The notes: generated from the sequence alone by a model not told the origin. Numbered from the stretch's first letter, positions 18,355 to 27,444 are shown. The stretch is 64,000 nt of DNA from Collinsella sp. An2 (GCF_002160065.1 NZ_NFJW01000005.1:1-64000); one strand, 5' to 3'. Translations and numbers: made by a program.

Positions 18355-19044
18355 CTAGTCGCGGTTGCCCAAAAGAGACAGTATGCGCAGGAACACGTTA
18401 ATGATGTCCAGATACAGATCGACCGCAAACCACAGGGCGTTCGTGAGCGTCGGTGCCGCTGCGGAGGCGCGGTACACATCGAAGCCAATGAAGCCGCAGA
18501 AGATGAGGATGACCGCGATGTCCGTGAAGTTCTGGCGCACACCCATCACCATGAGCACCAGCTCGACAACAAGAATCGCCAGCAGCGAGATGCTCAGCAC
18601 GCCCTGGATCTTTGCAAAGAAGTTGGGGAACAGGAAACCCGCCGCCCCAAAGATGACCATGATGGCGGCCGTCGCGGCAAACGCGGTCGAGATGCTCTCG
18701 AGCGAGTAAGCCGTAAGGGCAAACGACGTGGTAAACCCAAAGGAAAGCGTGAATAGAGCGTAGCCCACAACCGCAATCGGCATGCTCTCCTTGGAGCGGC
18801 CGATGCTCATGGCAATAAGCCCGCCGATGGACAGCACGAGGCTTCCAATCGTGTATGTAAGCGCGTTGTGGCTCACGAACAGTAGGAAATCGGCCGTGGA
18901 CGTGTAGTACGAGCATGCCGCCATAACCACGAAGGACAGCAGCACGAGCCCGGTAAGGACCGCGTTGTATAGCCGGCGCGAGACGAGCTTGCCAGCCGGG
19001 CGCTCGGCCACGATGGGGCTATCGAAGCGCTCGAGTTCGTTCAT
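18355..19044 (-). CDS. Bax inhibitor-1 / YccA family integral membrane protein
   Basis: 229 residues with seven predicted hydrophobic segments (from about residue 28 to the C-terminus). The C-terminal DIAVILIFCGFIGFDVYRA followed by ALWFAVDLYLDIINVFLRIL is the typical BI-1/TMBIM ending with its conserved acidic residues. Family members are calcium-leak channels or stress-linked membrane proteins; the bacterial role is often undefined. The outer frame opens at 19155, but the ATG at 19044 has TAGGAGTCATC upstream. Monocistronic, with a strong terminator after it. Confidence 0.9.
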   Translation of the reverse strand: MNELERFDSPIVAERPAGKLVSRRLYNAVLTGLVLLSFVVMAACSYYTSTADFLLFVSHNALTYTIGSLVLSIGGLIAMSIGRSKESMPIAVVGYALFTLSFGFTTSFALTAYSLESISTAFAATAAIMVIFGAAGFLFPNFFAKIQGVLSISLLAILVVELVLMVMGVRQNFTDIAVILIFCGFIGFDVYRASAAAPTLTNALWFAVDLYLDIINVFLRILSLLGNRD

Positions 19045-19224
19045 GATGACTCCTAATCTCTCGGCGGCGGCAAGGGACCGCCGCGTAGTTGGCACCAGTA
19101 TACCCAGCGCGCAGCAGCCGCAGGCGATGCGGACAAACGTTGGCTTTCTAGTCACAAATGTCTAGGTTCTGTCAAGCTGCAGCCGCCACCTTGCGACAAC
19201 CTGCCCGCTCGGCGTGGGAAGGCG

Positions 19225-20550
19225 CTACGCCCGACCGGCAAGAGCCTCGCGCACAAGGTCGGCCACGGCGTGGGCATCGTTGATGTCCACGACCCGGGTG
19301 CCCCGCGGCGCCTGACGCGCCACTACGTCGTTGCAGGCAAGCGCGATGGTGCCTTCGTCCATAAGGTCCACTGAGCTCGCGCCGCGGCGCCGATCGACGC
19401 CCGACCGCGCGACCACGATATTGCGCAGCCCTGCCGTCTTGTAGCCCTCGACGATCACCACGTCGACATCGGTGAAGCGCGCAAGCATGTCGCCGAGCGG
19501 CATCTCGGCGGAGGTGTCGGCGTATTCCGCAAAGCGGTCTGCGCTGATGAGGCCCACGTGCCGGCTGCCGGCGTGGGCGTGGCGCCACGAGTCCTTGCCC
19601 GGCACGTCGATGTCAAAGCCCGCGTGCCCATGATGCTTGATGGAACCCACGCGCAGGCCGCGCGCGGTCAGGATGGCGATGACCTTCTCGACAAGCGTCG
19701 TCTTGCCGGAGTTCTGATAGCCCACAAACGCGATGGCCGGAGCCGGATGGCCGCTGGACGGCGCGGCCGGCACGCTCGCAGTTGCGCGCGCAGCCACGGG
19801 CGCCACCTGCGCGACGGCCGGGACGGCGTCGCTGCTGGAAGCCGACTGTGGGGTCGGCACGTCCTCGGCCGCGACCTCGCTTGCCACTGGGGCCGGCGCC
19901 GGTGTCTCGAGGGTTGCGGCCGCCTCGGCTGCGCGGTCGGCGTCTGGTGCGGCGGAAACAGATGCCGCTTGCGCCCCGCGCTCCCACAGACCGCTACGAC
20001 CGCCCTCCTTGCGAAGCAGCCGCACGTCCACGACCTCCATGCCGCGATCGACCGCCTTGCACATGTCATAGATGGTGAGGCACGCGATGCTTGCCGCCGT
20101 AAGCGCCTCCATCTCGATGCCGGTCACACCCGTCACGCCGCAGGTGGCCTGAACACGAAATCCCACGCGCCCATCCTCACGCGCCGGGGCCCACCCTTCG
20201 CGTTCCGAAGCGCCGGAGGCCGCGATGGGCTGAATATCCACCTTACTTTTGGCGATCAGGAGCGGGTGACACATGGGGATAAGCCCGCTCGTGCGCTTGG
20301 ACGCCATGATGCCCGCGACGCGCGCGCAGGCAAGCACGTCGCCTTTTTTGGCGCGGTCCTCGAGGACCATGGCCTGCGTCTCGGGATGCATGAGGATGCT
20401 CCCCTCGGCAATGGCGATGCGATGCGTCTCAGCTTTTTCCGAAACATCGACCATGCGCACATCGCCGCGCTCGTCCACGTGCGTCAACGTGTCGCGATAC
20501 GCATCGCGCGCGCCCACCGCAGAGTCAGTCATGTCGTTGCGAGTCCCCAT
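19225..20550 (-). CDS. MoaC-MobB fusion: cyclic pyranopterin monophosphate synthase + molybdopterin-guanine dinucleotide GTPase
   Basis: 441 residues with two enzymes of molybdenum cofactor synthesis in one chain. Residues about 22-185 are MoaC: MCHPL near 93-97 and the catalytic stretch GVTGIEMEALTAASIACL followed by TIYDMCKAVDRGM. Residues about 190-270 are an Ala/Pro/Ser linker. Residues about 271-441 are MobB, with P-loop VGYQNSGKTTLVEK and VGSIKHHGHAGFDID. MoaC makes cPMP after MoaA; MobB is a GTP-binding helper for the guanine-dinucleotide form of the cofactor. The ATG at 20550 has GGAGG six bases upstream; an open frame continues to 20814 without family similarity. moaA lies upstream on the same strand across a repeat-filled gap. 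Confidence 0.9.
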   Translation of the reverse strand: MGTRNDMTDSAVGARDAYRDTLTHVDERGDVRMVDVSEKAETHRIAIAEGSILMHPETQAMVLEDRAKKGDVLACARVAGIMASKRTSGLIPMCHPLLIAKSKVDIQPIAASGASEREGWAPAREDGRVGFRVQATCGVTGVTGIEMEALTAASIACLTIYDMCKAVDRGMEVVDVRLLRKEGGRSGLWERGAQAASVSAAPDADRAAEAAATLETPAPAPVASEVAAEDVPTPQSASSSDAVPAVAQVAPVAARATASVPAAPSSGHPAPAIAFVGYQNSGKTTLVEKVIAILTARGLRVGSIKHHGHAGFDIDVPGKDSWRHAHAGSRHVGLISADRFAEYADTSAEMPLGDMLARFTDVDVVIVEGYKTAGLRNIVVARSGVDRRRGASSVDLMDEGTIALACNDVVARQAPRGTRVVDINDAHAVADLVREALAGRA

Positions 20551-20857
20551 GCGAACCTCCATGCCCGTCGCTTCAAGCCCTATTGCCATGATTGTATCCC
20601 GAAGCGATACGTACCCGCCATGCAAGGTATCTCTCAAGCACAGTCTTACTGCGACGCGCTTACGGGGGCGCATCCTCCCGGTGGCGCATCCTGTTGCAAA
20701 AGGCGCTCCGGCGCCACCGACCCAGCTTGTCATGCCGTAAAACACGTGGCGCCGGGCGCCTTCGGCGCTGCGGCAGGCTTGTGCACCGCCGCCCCAGAGG
20801 CTCGCGGGGCCCAACCGGCGCCTGGAGACGCCGTGGTCACGCTAAAAATCGTTTCGA

Positions 20858-21043
20858 TGGTCAAAAAGGTCACTGAGGTAGTTTTTGCGGGGTGTTGCTA
20901 TTTTGAATATTTGCCATGTATAAAGCCTGCACCAAATATCAACACCCCAAAACACTCGAAATCACAGCTCCACGAAGCAATGTGGGCGACTTTTCGGCGC
21001 ATATTGGGGAACTGAAAAACTACCTCAGTGACCTTTTTGACCA
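20858..21043. repeat. 186-bp element with perfect 29-bp terminal inverted repeats
   Basis: Terminal arms at 20858-20886 and 21015-21043 are exact complements over 29 bp; the outer 20 bases read TGGTCAAAAAGGTCACTGAG. A nested pair GGGGTGTTG / CAACACCCC (about 20889 and 20941) adds a second stem. It has no transposase gene, and is notably AT-rich in a GC-rich gap (20551-21388), so it behaves like a MITE-sized insertion between moaC-mobB and moaA. Confidence 0.8.
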
Positions 21044-21388
21044 CTGCGATGATATTTAGCGTTGTTGACACCAGCAAAAAGTGAAGGATTTTAATCAGAC
21101 ACCCAATTCTATACATTCTTTAAATGATTTTATGCAATTTACCACCGCGGCGCATCGAATGGGCCCGCGTCACTGCAGCAGCGGGCCAGGCCCCGTCGGT
21201 GCGGCGCGTCGCACCCCGCGTGGCGCCCGCCCGCGCGGCGCAGCGTCTACCGGCACAGCGCGGCACGCCATCCATCGGCGCGGCGCCGCATACGCCGCGC
21301 CTCGACGTACCTCCGACCAGCGCGGACACCCTCTGGACCGCGAACCCCAGTAACGCACCATCACCGCACGCCAAGCGGATCGGCGGCG
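21044..21388. other. Intergenic stretch with no gene recognised
   Basis: An AT-rich part to about 21140 followed by very GC-rich degenerate sequence with scattered GGCGCG and CGGCGC words. No ORF with family features, no terminator with a U-run, and no molybdenum-cofactor riboswitch core that I could recognise. The other side of the element, 20551-20857, is likewise GC-rich and without a gene. Confidence 0.5.
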
Positions 21389-22477
21389 TCAGCCGCCGAT
21401 CTGTGACATAAAGCGCTCGGTGCCTTCGATAACCTCGTGTTCCTGCGGCTTGTGCGCGATTGCATCGCGATAGATGGCCAGCACGCGCGCGTCATCCCCG
21501 GCGCGTAGGGCGTCGCGCACCGAGTATTCCGCATCCGAGAACAGGCAGGGTCGAATAGCCCCGTCGGCCGTCAGACGCATGCGATTGCACTGCGAGCAGA
21601 AATGGTTTGACATAGCCGAAATGAAGCCAACCGTTCCCGCCGCCCCCGGAAAACGCCAATACCGAGCGGGTCCGGCACCCGAGGGGCCGGAGCCCTCCCC
21701 CACCGGCTCGAGCGCGCCCAGGCCGGCGGCAACGCCAGCCTCGGAAATCCGCTCTCGCAGCTCCTCCGAAGGCACCGTATCGCTCGCGTCCCACGCGCTC
21801 GCATCGACGCCGCCCGGGCAATGCGGGTCTGGGCCCTGGCGGGGCGCCTCGGCAACGTCATGGGCGCGCGCCGTACCCGTGCTTTCGTCGCCGATGGGCA
21901 TGTACTCGATAAACCGCACGTGCACCGGCCGCTCCACCGAAAGACGCGCAAGCCCAAACACGTCCTGCTGCAGGCGCCGAACCACCACGCAGTTCACCTT
22001 TACAGGGTCAAACCCCCATGTCAGCGCGGCATCGATACCGCGAAGCGTCTGCTCGAGCCTGCCTAGACGCGTGATCTGCGAGAACTGGCGGGGGTCGAGC
22101 GTGTCCAGAGAAATGTTTACCCGGTCGAGGCCCGCCTCCCTGAGCTCGGGCGCAAGACGCGGCAGCAGGGCACCGTTGCTGGTAAGCGAGATGTCCTCGA
22201 TGCCCGGAATGGCCCGCAGCTCACGCACGAGCGGTACGATGCGATGCGACACAAGCGGCTCGCCACCCGTAAGGCGCACGCGGCGGATGCCCTCATCGGC
22301 AACGAGCCGCACAAAATGGGCAATCTCCTCGGCGGAGAGCAGCTCGCCGTGTGCGCGCGGCGGCACGCCCTCTTCGGGCATGCAGTAGACGCAACGGAAG
22401 TTGCACTTGTCGGTTACGGCAATCCGCAGGTAGGAGATACCGCGACCAAAACCGTCATGAAGTTCATGGGTGGACAT
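21389..22477 (-). CDS. moaA: GTP 3',8-cyclase MoaA
   Basis: 362 residues. A radical SAM enzyme that rearranges GTP in the first step of molybdenum cofactor synthesis. The N-terminal cluster motif is TDKCNFRCVYCMPEEGV (CxxxCxxC), followed by TGGEPLV and the typical SLDTLDPRQF. The second cluster is in CSQCNRMRLTADGAIRPCLF, as in MoaA. Around residues 205-265 there is a poorly conserved Gly/Ser/Pro-rich insertion. The start has GGGAGGGCGC upstream. With the MoaC-MobB fusion it covers early steps and one late step; moaE, moaD and moeA are not in the window. Confidence 0.95.
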   Translation of the reverse strand: MSTHELHDGFGRGISYLRIAVTDKCNFRCVYCMPEEGVPPRAHGELLSAEEIAHFVRLVADEGIRRVRLTGGEPLVSHRIVPLVRELRAIPGIEDISLTSNGALLPRLAPELREAGLDRVNISLDTLDPRQFSQITRLGRLEQTLRGIDAALTWGFDPVKVNCVVVRRLQQDVFGLARLSVERPVHVRFIEYMPIGDESTGTARAHDVAEAPRQGPDPHCPGGVDASAWDASDTVPSEELRERISEAGVAAGLGALEPVGEGSGPSGAGPARYWRFPGAAGTVGFISAMSNHFCSQCNRMRLTADGAIRPCLFSDAEYSVRDALRAGDDARVLAIYRDAIAHKPQEHEVIEGTERFMSQIGG

Positions 22478-22564
22478 GCGCCCTCCCTGCCCGTCTGCTT
22501 ATTATTCCCACATGAGGATAATAACACGGCGCAACAGGCGCAACGTCAACGGGCCAAACGGGCT

Positions 22565-22604
22565 GCGGGGCCCACGCGACCAAGAAACGTCGCGCGGGCC
22601 CCGC
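22565..22604 (-). terminator. Strong hairpin after the ABC exporter operon
   Basis: GCGGGGCCC / GGGCCCCGC stem extended by CGCGAC / GTCGCG, 70 nt beyond the exporter stop. No clear U-run follows on the minus strand, so termination may be partial. Confidence 0.5.
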
Positions 22605-22674
22605 AATGCGTACGGCTTCGGCCAGAGCGGGCGCGCCTGCACAGCCGCAGCCAGCGCGCCCTTATTCCACAGGC

Positions 22675-24795
22675 CTAGTCAAGCTCCTTCAGCCCCTGGC
22701 AGAGCTTCCAGTACTCGCCATGCAGCGCGTAGAGCTCCTCGTGCGTGCCGCGCTCGATGATGCGCCCGTGATCGAGCACCATGATCGCGTCGGCGTTGCG
22801 TACGGTGGACAGCCGATGGGCGATCATGAACGTCGTGCGGCCACGCATAAGTGCATCCATGCCACGCTCGATCAGGGCCTCGGTACGCGTGTCGATAGAG
22901 CTCGTCGCCTCATCCAAAATGAGCACCGGCGGGTCTGCGACCGCGGCGCGGGCGATGGCCAAGAGCTGGCGCTGCCCCTGCGAGAGGTTCGCGCCGTCGG
23001 AGGTGACCATGGTGTCGTACCCCTGCGGCAGACGCCGGATAAAGCTGTCGGCATTTGCCAGGTGCGCCGCGTGACGCACCTCCTCGTCTGTGGCGTCGAG
23101 CTTGCCGAAGCGGATGTTCTCCGCGATGGTGCCCGTAAACAGGTGCGTGTCCTGCAGCACGATGCCCAGGCTGCCGCGCAAGCTTGCCTTCTGGATGTTC
23201 TTGACGTTGATGCCGTCGTAGGTGATCTCGCCCTCGTCTATGTCGTAGAAGCGGTTGATGAGGTTGGTGATGGTGGTCTTGCCGGCGCCCGTGGAGCCCA
23301 CGAACGCGATCTTCTGACCAGGCTTTGCAAACAGGTTGAGGTCGTGCAGCACCTCGTGACCGGCTTCGTAGCCAAAGCTCACGTCGTGGAAGCGCACGTC
23401 GCCGCGAAGCGGGATGAGGCCCGTTGCCAGCACCGTGCCATCCACGCCGATGGCCGTGGTCTGGGCGAGGGCGCCTTGGTCCTCCGCCGGGGCGTGTGAG
23501 GCGGCGTCGATGGCGCCCATGCCGCCCGCGTCAGCCACGGCGCCCGCACAGCCCGCACAGCCCGTACCGCCCGCGCCGACCGCCGCAGCAGCCGTGCAGC
23601 GCACCGTCGCATCCGCGCTGCCCGCGTCGGTCGCGGCGCCCCGGCCGCCCGTGCCGCCCGCGTCAGCCACGGCGCCCGCGGCCATCGCACCAGCCGCACC
23701 GCCCGCCACCGGCACCAGCGCGCCCCAGGCGCCCAGGCCCATGCCGTCGGGCAGCTGCCAGGCCCACGTGTCCTTGCCGGTCTTGACCAGACGAACCTTG
23801 CCCTCGTCCACCTCAGGCTTCTCCTTCATGGCCGCAAACACGCGCTCGGCGCCGGCCAGGGCCGAAAGCAGGAAGTTCGACTGCTGCGTAAACTGGTTGA
23901 TCGGCAGCGCCGTCTGACGCACAAACACCAGGTAGCTCGCCAGCGCGCCCACATCGGTGAGCCCCGCGATGGCCATGAAGCCGCCCAGCACCGCCACGAT
24001 CGCGTAGTTCACGTAGCTGATAGACACGACCGCAGGGATCATCGACGCGGCATAGGCCTGCGCGCCGGTGCCCGCCACGCGCAGCCGCTCGTTCTTCTCG
24101 CGGAAGGCGTCGACGTTGGGCGCCTCGTGGTTAAAGACCTTGACGACCTTCTGGCCGGTCACCATCTCTTCGATATAGCCGTCAAGCTCACCCAGCACGC
24201 TCTGCTGCCGCTGGAAATAGCTGCGGCTTTTCTTGGTGGAGAAGCGAATGTAGGCGAACATGGCAACGTAGCCCACCACCACAAGCAGGCTCAGCTGCCA
24301 GTTCAGCACAAAGATCATGACCAGCGTGCCCGCGATCTGGATGAAGCTCTGGATCACGAGGGCGAAGCTGTTGTTCATGGCCTCGGCCACGGTGTCTACG
24401 TCGTTGGTGAAGTAGCTCATGATGTCGCCGCGGCTGCGCGTGTCGAAGTAGCGCAGCGGCAGCGTCTGGATGTGAGCAAACAGGTCGCGGCGAATGTCGA
24501 AGAGCACCTTCTGCGCCGCGTGCACCATAAGCTGCGTGTAGCCCAGAGCCGCCACCACACCCGTCGCGTAGATGATGGCGGTCGCGATCACGCACCACAC
24601 GAAGCCGTCGAAGTCACCCGCGGCCAGGCGGTCGACCACGGGGCGAATCATGTAGGTGCCCACCAGGTTGGCCACAGCCGAGATACTCACCAGCACGGCC
24701 ACAGCCAGGAAGAGCAGCTTATGCCTGCCCATGTACGACAATAGCTCGCGCAGGGTGCGCATGAGGTTTTGAGGCTTGTTTCCGGGAGCCGGCAT
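22675..24795 (-). CDS. ABC exporter half-transporter (TMD-NBD), downstream subunit
   Basis: 706 residues, multidrug-type exporter half. Six hydrophobic helices fill about 1-320, the nucleotide-binding domain about 465-706: Walker A GSTGAGKTTI, signature NLSQGQRQLLAIARA, Walker B VLILDEATSSIDTR. Between them lies an unusual Gly/Ala linker (about residues 350-455) with repeated VADAGG blocks, not present in the sister gene. It overlaps the upstream half-transporter by one base (TGATG), so the two probably form a heterodimer like BmrCD/LmrCD. Regulated with the MarR gene at the head of the operon. Substrate unknown; drugs, lipids or peptides are possible. Confidence 0.92.
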   Translation of the reverse strand: MPAPGNKPQNLMRTLRELLSYMGRHKLLFLAVAVLVSISAVANLVGTYMIRPVVDRLAAGDFDGFVWCVIATAIIYATGVVAALGYTQLMVHAAQKVLFDIRRDLFAHIQTLPLRYFDTRSRGDIMSYFTNDVDTVAEAMNNSFALVIQSFIQIAGTLVMIFVLNWQLSLLVVVGYVAMFAYIRFSTKKSRSYFQRQQSVLGELDGYIEEMVTGQKVVKVFNHEAPNVDAFREKNERLRVAGTGAQAYAASMIPAVVSISYVNYAIVAVLGGFMAIAGLTDVGALASYLVFVRQTALPINQFTQQSNFLLSALAGAERVFAAMKEKPEVDEGKVRLVKTGKDTWAWQLPDGMGLGAWGALVPVAGGAAGAMAAGAVADAGGTGGRGAATDAGSADATVRCTAAAAVGAGGTGCAGCAGAVADAGGMGAIDAASHAPAEDQGALAQTTAIGVDGTVLATGLIPLRGDVRFHDVSFGYEAGHEVLHDLNLFAKPGQKIAFVGSTGAGKTTITNLINRFYDIDEGEITYDGINVKNIQKASLRGSLGIVLQDTHLFTGTIAENIRFGKLDATDEEVRHAAHLANADSFIRRLPQGYDTMVTSDGANLSQGQRQLLAIARAAVADPPVLILDEATSSIDTRTEALIERGMDALMRGRTTFMIAHRLSTVRNADAIMVLDHGRIIERGTHEELYALHGEYWKLCQGLKELD

Positions 24796-26690
24796 CAGCG
24801 CTCACCCCCTTCCACAGACCCCTGTTGGGGCGGGGTTGTTTTAGATGATTCGGAGACAGAGGGCGCAGGGGCCTCCGCCACAGCGCGGCCCCCTTCGCGG
24901 GCACCATCCGCGGCGCGACCCATTTCGGCCTCTTCCCCCGTTGAGTCCCGAGAGCCCTGTTCGGCTTGCATCTGCTTGGTCTGAGACTCGTAGATCTCCT
25001 GGTAGATGCTGTCGTGCGCAAGCAGCTCCTCGTGCGTGCCCACCGCATGCACGCGGCCGTCGTCCAGCACGACGATCTGGTCGGCAGACATCACGGAGCT
25101 CACGCGCTGGGCGATGATGATCTTCGTCACGCCGGTGAGCGCCGCCAACGCCGCGCGGATGTCGGCCTCGGTGGCCATGTCCACCGCGCTTGTGGAGTCG
25201 TCAAAAATGAGCACCTTCGGATGCTTGAGCAGCGCACGGGCGATGCACAGGCGCTGCTTCTGCCCGCCGGATACGTTCACGCCGCCCTGACCCAGGTCGT
25301 AGTCGAATCCGCCGGGCAGCCGGTCCAAGAACTCGTCCACGCGGGCCTGCCGGCACGCCTCTACCAGGTCTTCCTGCGTGGCGTGCGCGTCGCCCCACAG
25401 CAGGTTCTCGCGCACCGTGCCGCTAAACAGCACGTTTTTCTGCAGCACGATAGAGACGGCGTCGCGCAGCACGGCCAGGTCGTAGTCGCGCACGTCGTGG
25501 CCGCCCACCATCACCGTGCCCTCGGTGGCGTCGTACAGGCGCGGAATAAGCTGCACGAGCGTCGTCTTGCCCGAGCCCGTGCCGCCCAGCACGCCCACGG
25601 TGGAGCCGGCGGGAATGGACAGCGTCACATGCTCCAGCACGTTTGCCTGGGCGTCTGCACGGTACTTAAAGGACACGTCGCAAAACTCGATCGAGCCGTC
25701 CGCGACCTCGGTCGCCGCGCCCTTGGGCGAGGTGAGGTCCACCGGCTCATCCAGCACCTCGCAGATGCGATGGATGCTCGCAAGCGACCGCGTAAGCAGC
25801 AAAAACACGTTCGAGATCATGATGAGCGAGTTCATAATCTGCATCACGTAGGAAAGAAATCCGGTGAGCTCGCCCACGGCCAGCGCGCCGCCCAGGATCA
25901 TCTGGCCACCAAACCACATGATGAGCGTGGTCACGGTGTACATAGACACATAGAGCACAGGCATGTTGAGCACCGCGAACCGGAAGGTATGCTCGCTTGT
26001 GCCGGCCAGCTCCTCGTTCACGCGGCGGAACTGGTCGCACTCGTAGTCGCCGCGCACGTACGCCTTGACGGCGCGCACGGCGGTGAGCATCTCCTGCACC
26101 ACGTCGTTCAGATGGTCGACGGTGCGCTGCAGCACGCCGTAAAGCGGGCCCACGTGCCGCACGATCAGCACGAGCGCGATCGCCATGACAGGTGCCACGG
26201 TCACAAACACCAGCGCAAGCGTAGAGTTGAGGTAAAACGCCAGGCCAAAGCCAATAATGAGCATCACCGGGCCGCGCACCATGGGGCGAAAGCCCGCGTT
26301 GAGGGCGTTTTGGATCACGGTGACGTCGGTCGTCATGCGCGTGACGAGCGAGCTTGTCTCGAAGTGGTCGAGGTTGGTGAAGGAGTAGTCCTGCACGCGC
26401 TCGTATTCGGCTGCGCGCAGATGCGCGCCCAGGCCGTAGGAGGCACGTGCCGCAAAGCGCGCGTACAGAAGGCCCGTGATAAGCGAGAGCACCGCGCACA
26501 CAGCCATGTACATACCCTGGCGCAGGATGTAGTCCACGTCGCGCGTGGCTACGCCCACGTCGATGATGTCGGCCATAAGGATAGGGATGACCATCTCGAA
26601 GGCGCTCTCAACAACAACGAGCAGCATGCCGATAATGGCGTCGCGGCGGTACTGGCCCAAAAAACCCACGATGCGGCGAAACTCATGCAT
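24795..26690 (-). CDS. ABC exporter half-transporter (TMD-NBD), upstream subunit
   Basis: 631 residues. Six transmembrane helices (about 1-310) then an ATPase domain with Walker A LGGTGSGKTTLVQL, signature VSGGQKQRLCIARA and Walker B VLIFDDSTSAVD. The residue after the Walker B aspartate is Asp instead of the catalytic Glu (FDDST), the pattern of the degenerate site in heterodimeric exporters such as LmrC/BmrC, whereas the partner has the canonical DEA. The C-terminus is a charged low-complexity tail. Its start overlaps the end of the MarR gene by 8 bp, with AAGGAGG as ribosome site inside it. Confidence 0.92.
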   Translation of the reverse strand: MHEFRRIVGFLGQYRRDAIIGMLLVVVESAFEMVIPILMADIIDVGVATRDVDYILRQGMYMAVCAVLSLITGLLYARFAARASYGLGAHLRAAEYERVQDYSFTNLDHFETSSLVTRMTTDVTVIQNALNAGFRPMVRGPVMLIIGFGLAFYLNSTLALVFVTVAPVMAIALVLIVRHVGPLYGVLQRTVDHLNDVVQEMLTAVRAVKAYVRGDYECDQFRRVNEELAGTSEHTFRFAVLNMPVLYVSMYTVTTLIMWFGGQMILGGALAVGELTGFLSYVMQIMNSLIMISNVFLLLTRSLASIHRICEVLDEPVDLTSPKGAATEVADGSIEFCDVSFKYRADAQANVLEHVTLSIPAGSTVGVLGGTGSGKTTLVQLIPRLYDATEGTVMVGGHDVRDYDLAVLRDAVSIVLQKNVLFSGTVRENLLWGDAHATQEDLVEACRQARVDEFLDRLPGGFDYDLGQGGVNVSGGQKQRLCIARALLKHPKVLIFDDSTSAVDMATEADIRAALAALTGVTKIIIAQRVSSVMSADQIVVLDDGRVHAVGTHEELLAHDSIYQEIYESQTKQMQAEQGSRDSTGEEAEMGRAADGAREGGRAVAEAPAPSVSESSKTTPPQQGSVEGGER

Positions 26691-27369
26691 GGTGTGCCTC
26701 CTTGCCGGTTGCGACGGCAGAAGCGAAGGCGGCCGGCGCGTCGGTGGCAGCGGGCGTCGGGGTCACGGCGGGTCCGTCGGCAGAGCGGCTCCCGTCGTTG
26801 GTGACGCCCTCGGCTGCTGCCGGCTGCGCGACCCGCACGGCGCGGGCATCGCGGTCGTTGCGGGCGTCGATAAGTTCCCGCTCGTAGGCTCGCAGGTTGG
26901 TACGAGCGCGCGTGAGGTAGTCCGCAAACGCCAGGCGCTCTTCGCGCGTGAAGCCCGTAAGCATTGCCGAGGCCTCCTCGCGGCAGGCGGCGTCCCATGC
27001 GCGGGCCACACGGCAGCCGTCGGACGTGAGGGTCACCACCTTCGCACGGCGATCCTCGGCGTTGGTCTCGAAGGTCACAAAGCCCTTGCGCTCCAACGCG
27101 TCGAGCGCGCGCGACACCCCCGCCGGATCAAGTTCGTAGTAGTCGGCAAGTTCGCGCTGCGAGCACGGCCCAAAATGGTTAAGGTACGAGAGCAGCTTGG
27201 GCTGCCCGGTACCCAGGCCAATGCTTGCCATAAAGGGATGCAGCAGCGCCCGCTGCGCATGGCTCGCTCTAAACAGCAGCGAGCGATAGGTAATGAGGTC
27301 GGGCTCGTCGCCTCCGGGGGCATCGGCGGCCGCACCTCGTCCGGTCTGCACTGGATCATCCTGTGCCAT
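26683..27369 (-). CDS. MarR-family transcriptional regulator
   Basis: 228 residues from the ATG at 27369 (GGAG eight bases upstream); the outer frame reaches 27399. The winged helix is visible as SQRELADYYELDPAGVSRALDALERKGFV, split here as CSQRELADYYELDP and GVSRALDALERKGFV. The family's usual 140-150 residues are followed by a Ser/Ala/Thr-rich tail of about 60 residues that looks unstructured. First gene of a three-gene operon with the two exporter halves, overlapping the first by 8 bp. A promoter (27416-27444) and a 20-bp pseudo-palindrome (27384-27403) immediately upstream suggest autorepression relieved by a transported ligand. Confidence 0.9.
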   Translation of the reverse strand: MAQDDPVQTGRGAAADAPGGDEPDLITYRSLLFRASHAQRALLHPFMASIGLGTGQPKLLSYLNHFGPCSQRELADYYELDPAGVSRALDALERKGFVTFETNAEDRRAKVVTLTSDGCRVARAWDAACREEASAMLTGFTREERLAFADYLTRARTNLRAYERELIDARNDRDARAVRVAQPAAAEGVTNDGSRSADGPAVTPTPAATDAPAAFASAVATGKEAHHA

Positions 27370-27383
27370 ATGACCATCTCCGA

Positions 27384-27403
27384 TTATGTGACTGGTCAAC
27401 TAA
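27384..27403 (-). promoter_or_regulatory. Candidate MarR operator
   Basis: TTAGTTGAC-CA-GTCACATAA on the minus strand, with 7 of 9 bases symmetric in each arm. It lies between the -10 box and the marR start, an ideal place for autorepression. Confidence 0.55.
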
Positions 27404-27415
27404 TTATGCGGCACC

Positions 27416-27444
27416 AGTATACGCCCGCGGTAAAGCGCCCGCAA
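27416..27444 (-). promoter_or_regulatory. Promoter of the marR-ABC exporter operon
   Basis: -35 TTGCGG (27439-27444), 17-bp spacer, -10 TATACT (27416-27421) on the minus strand; predicted start near 27409, giving a leader of about 40 nt. The same -35 hexamer and spacing occur before hisS. Confidence 0.6.

Noticed and set aside
20551-20857. Possible molybdenum-cofactor riboswitch upstream of moaC-mobB
   Set aside because: GC-rich stems exist on the minus strand, but I could not find the conserved cores of the Moco RNA motif; a covariance-model search would be needed to claim it.
20898-21116. 72-residue minus-strand ORF inside the 29-bp TIR element
   Set aside because: It reads through both inverted arms, has no ribosome site and no similarity to transposases; most likely fortuitous in the AT-rich element.
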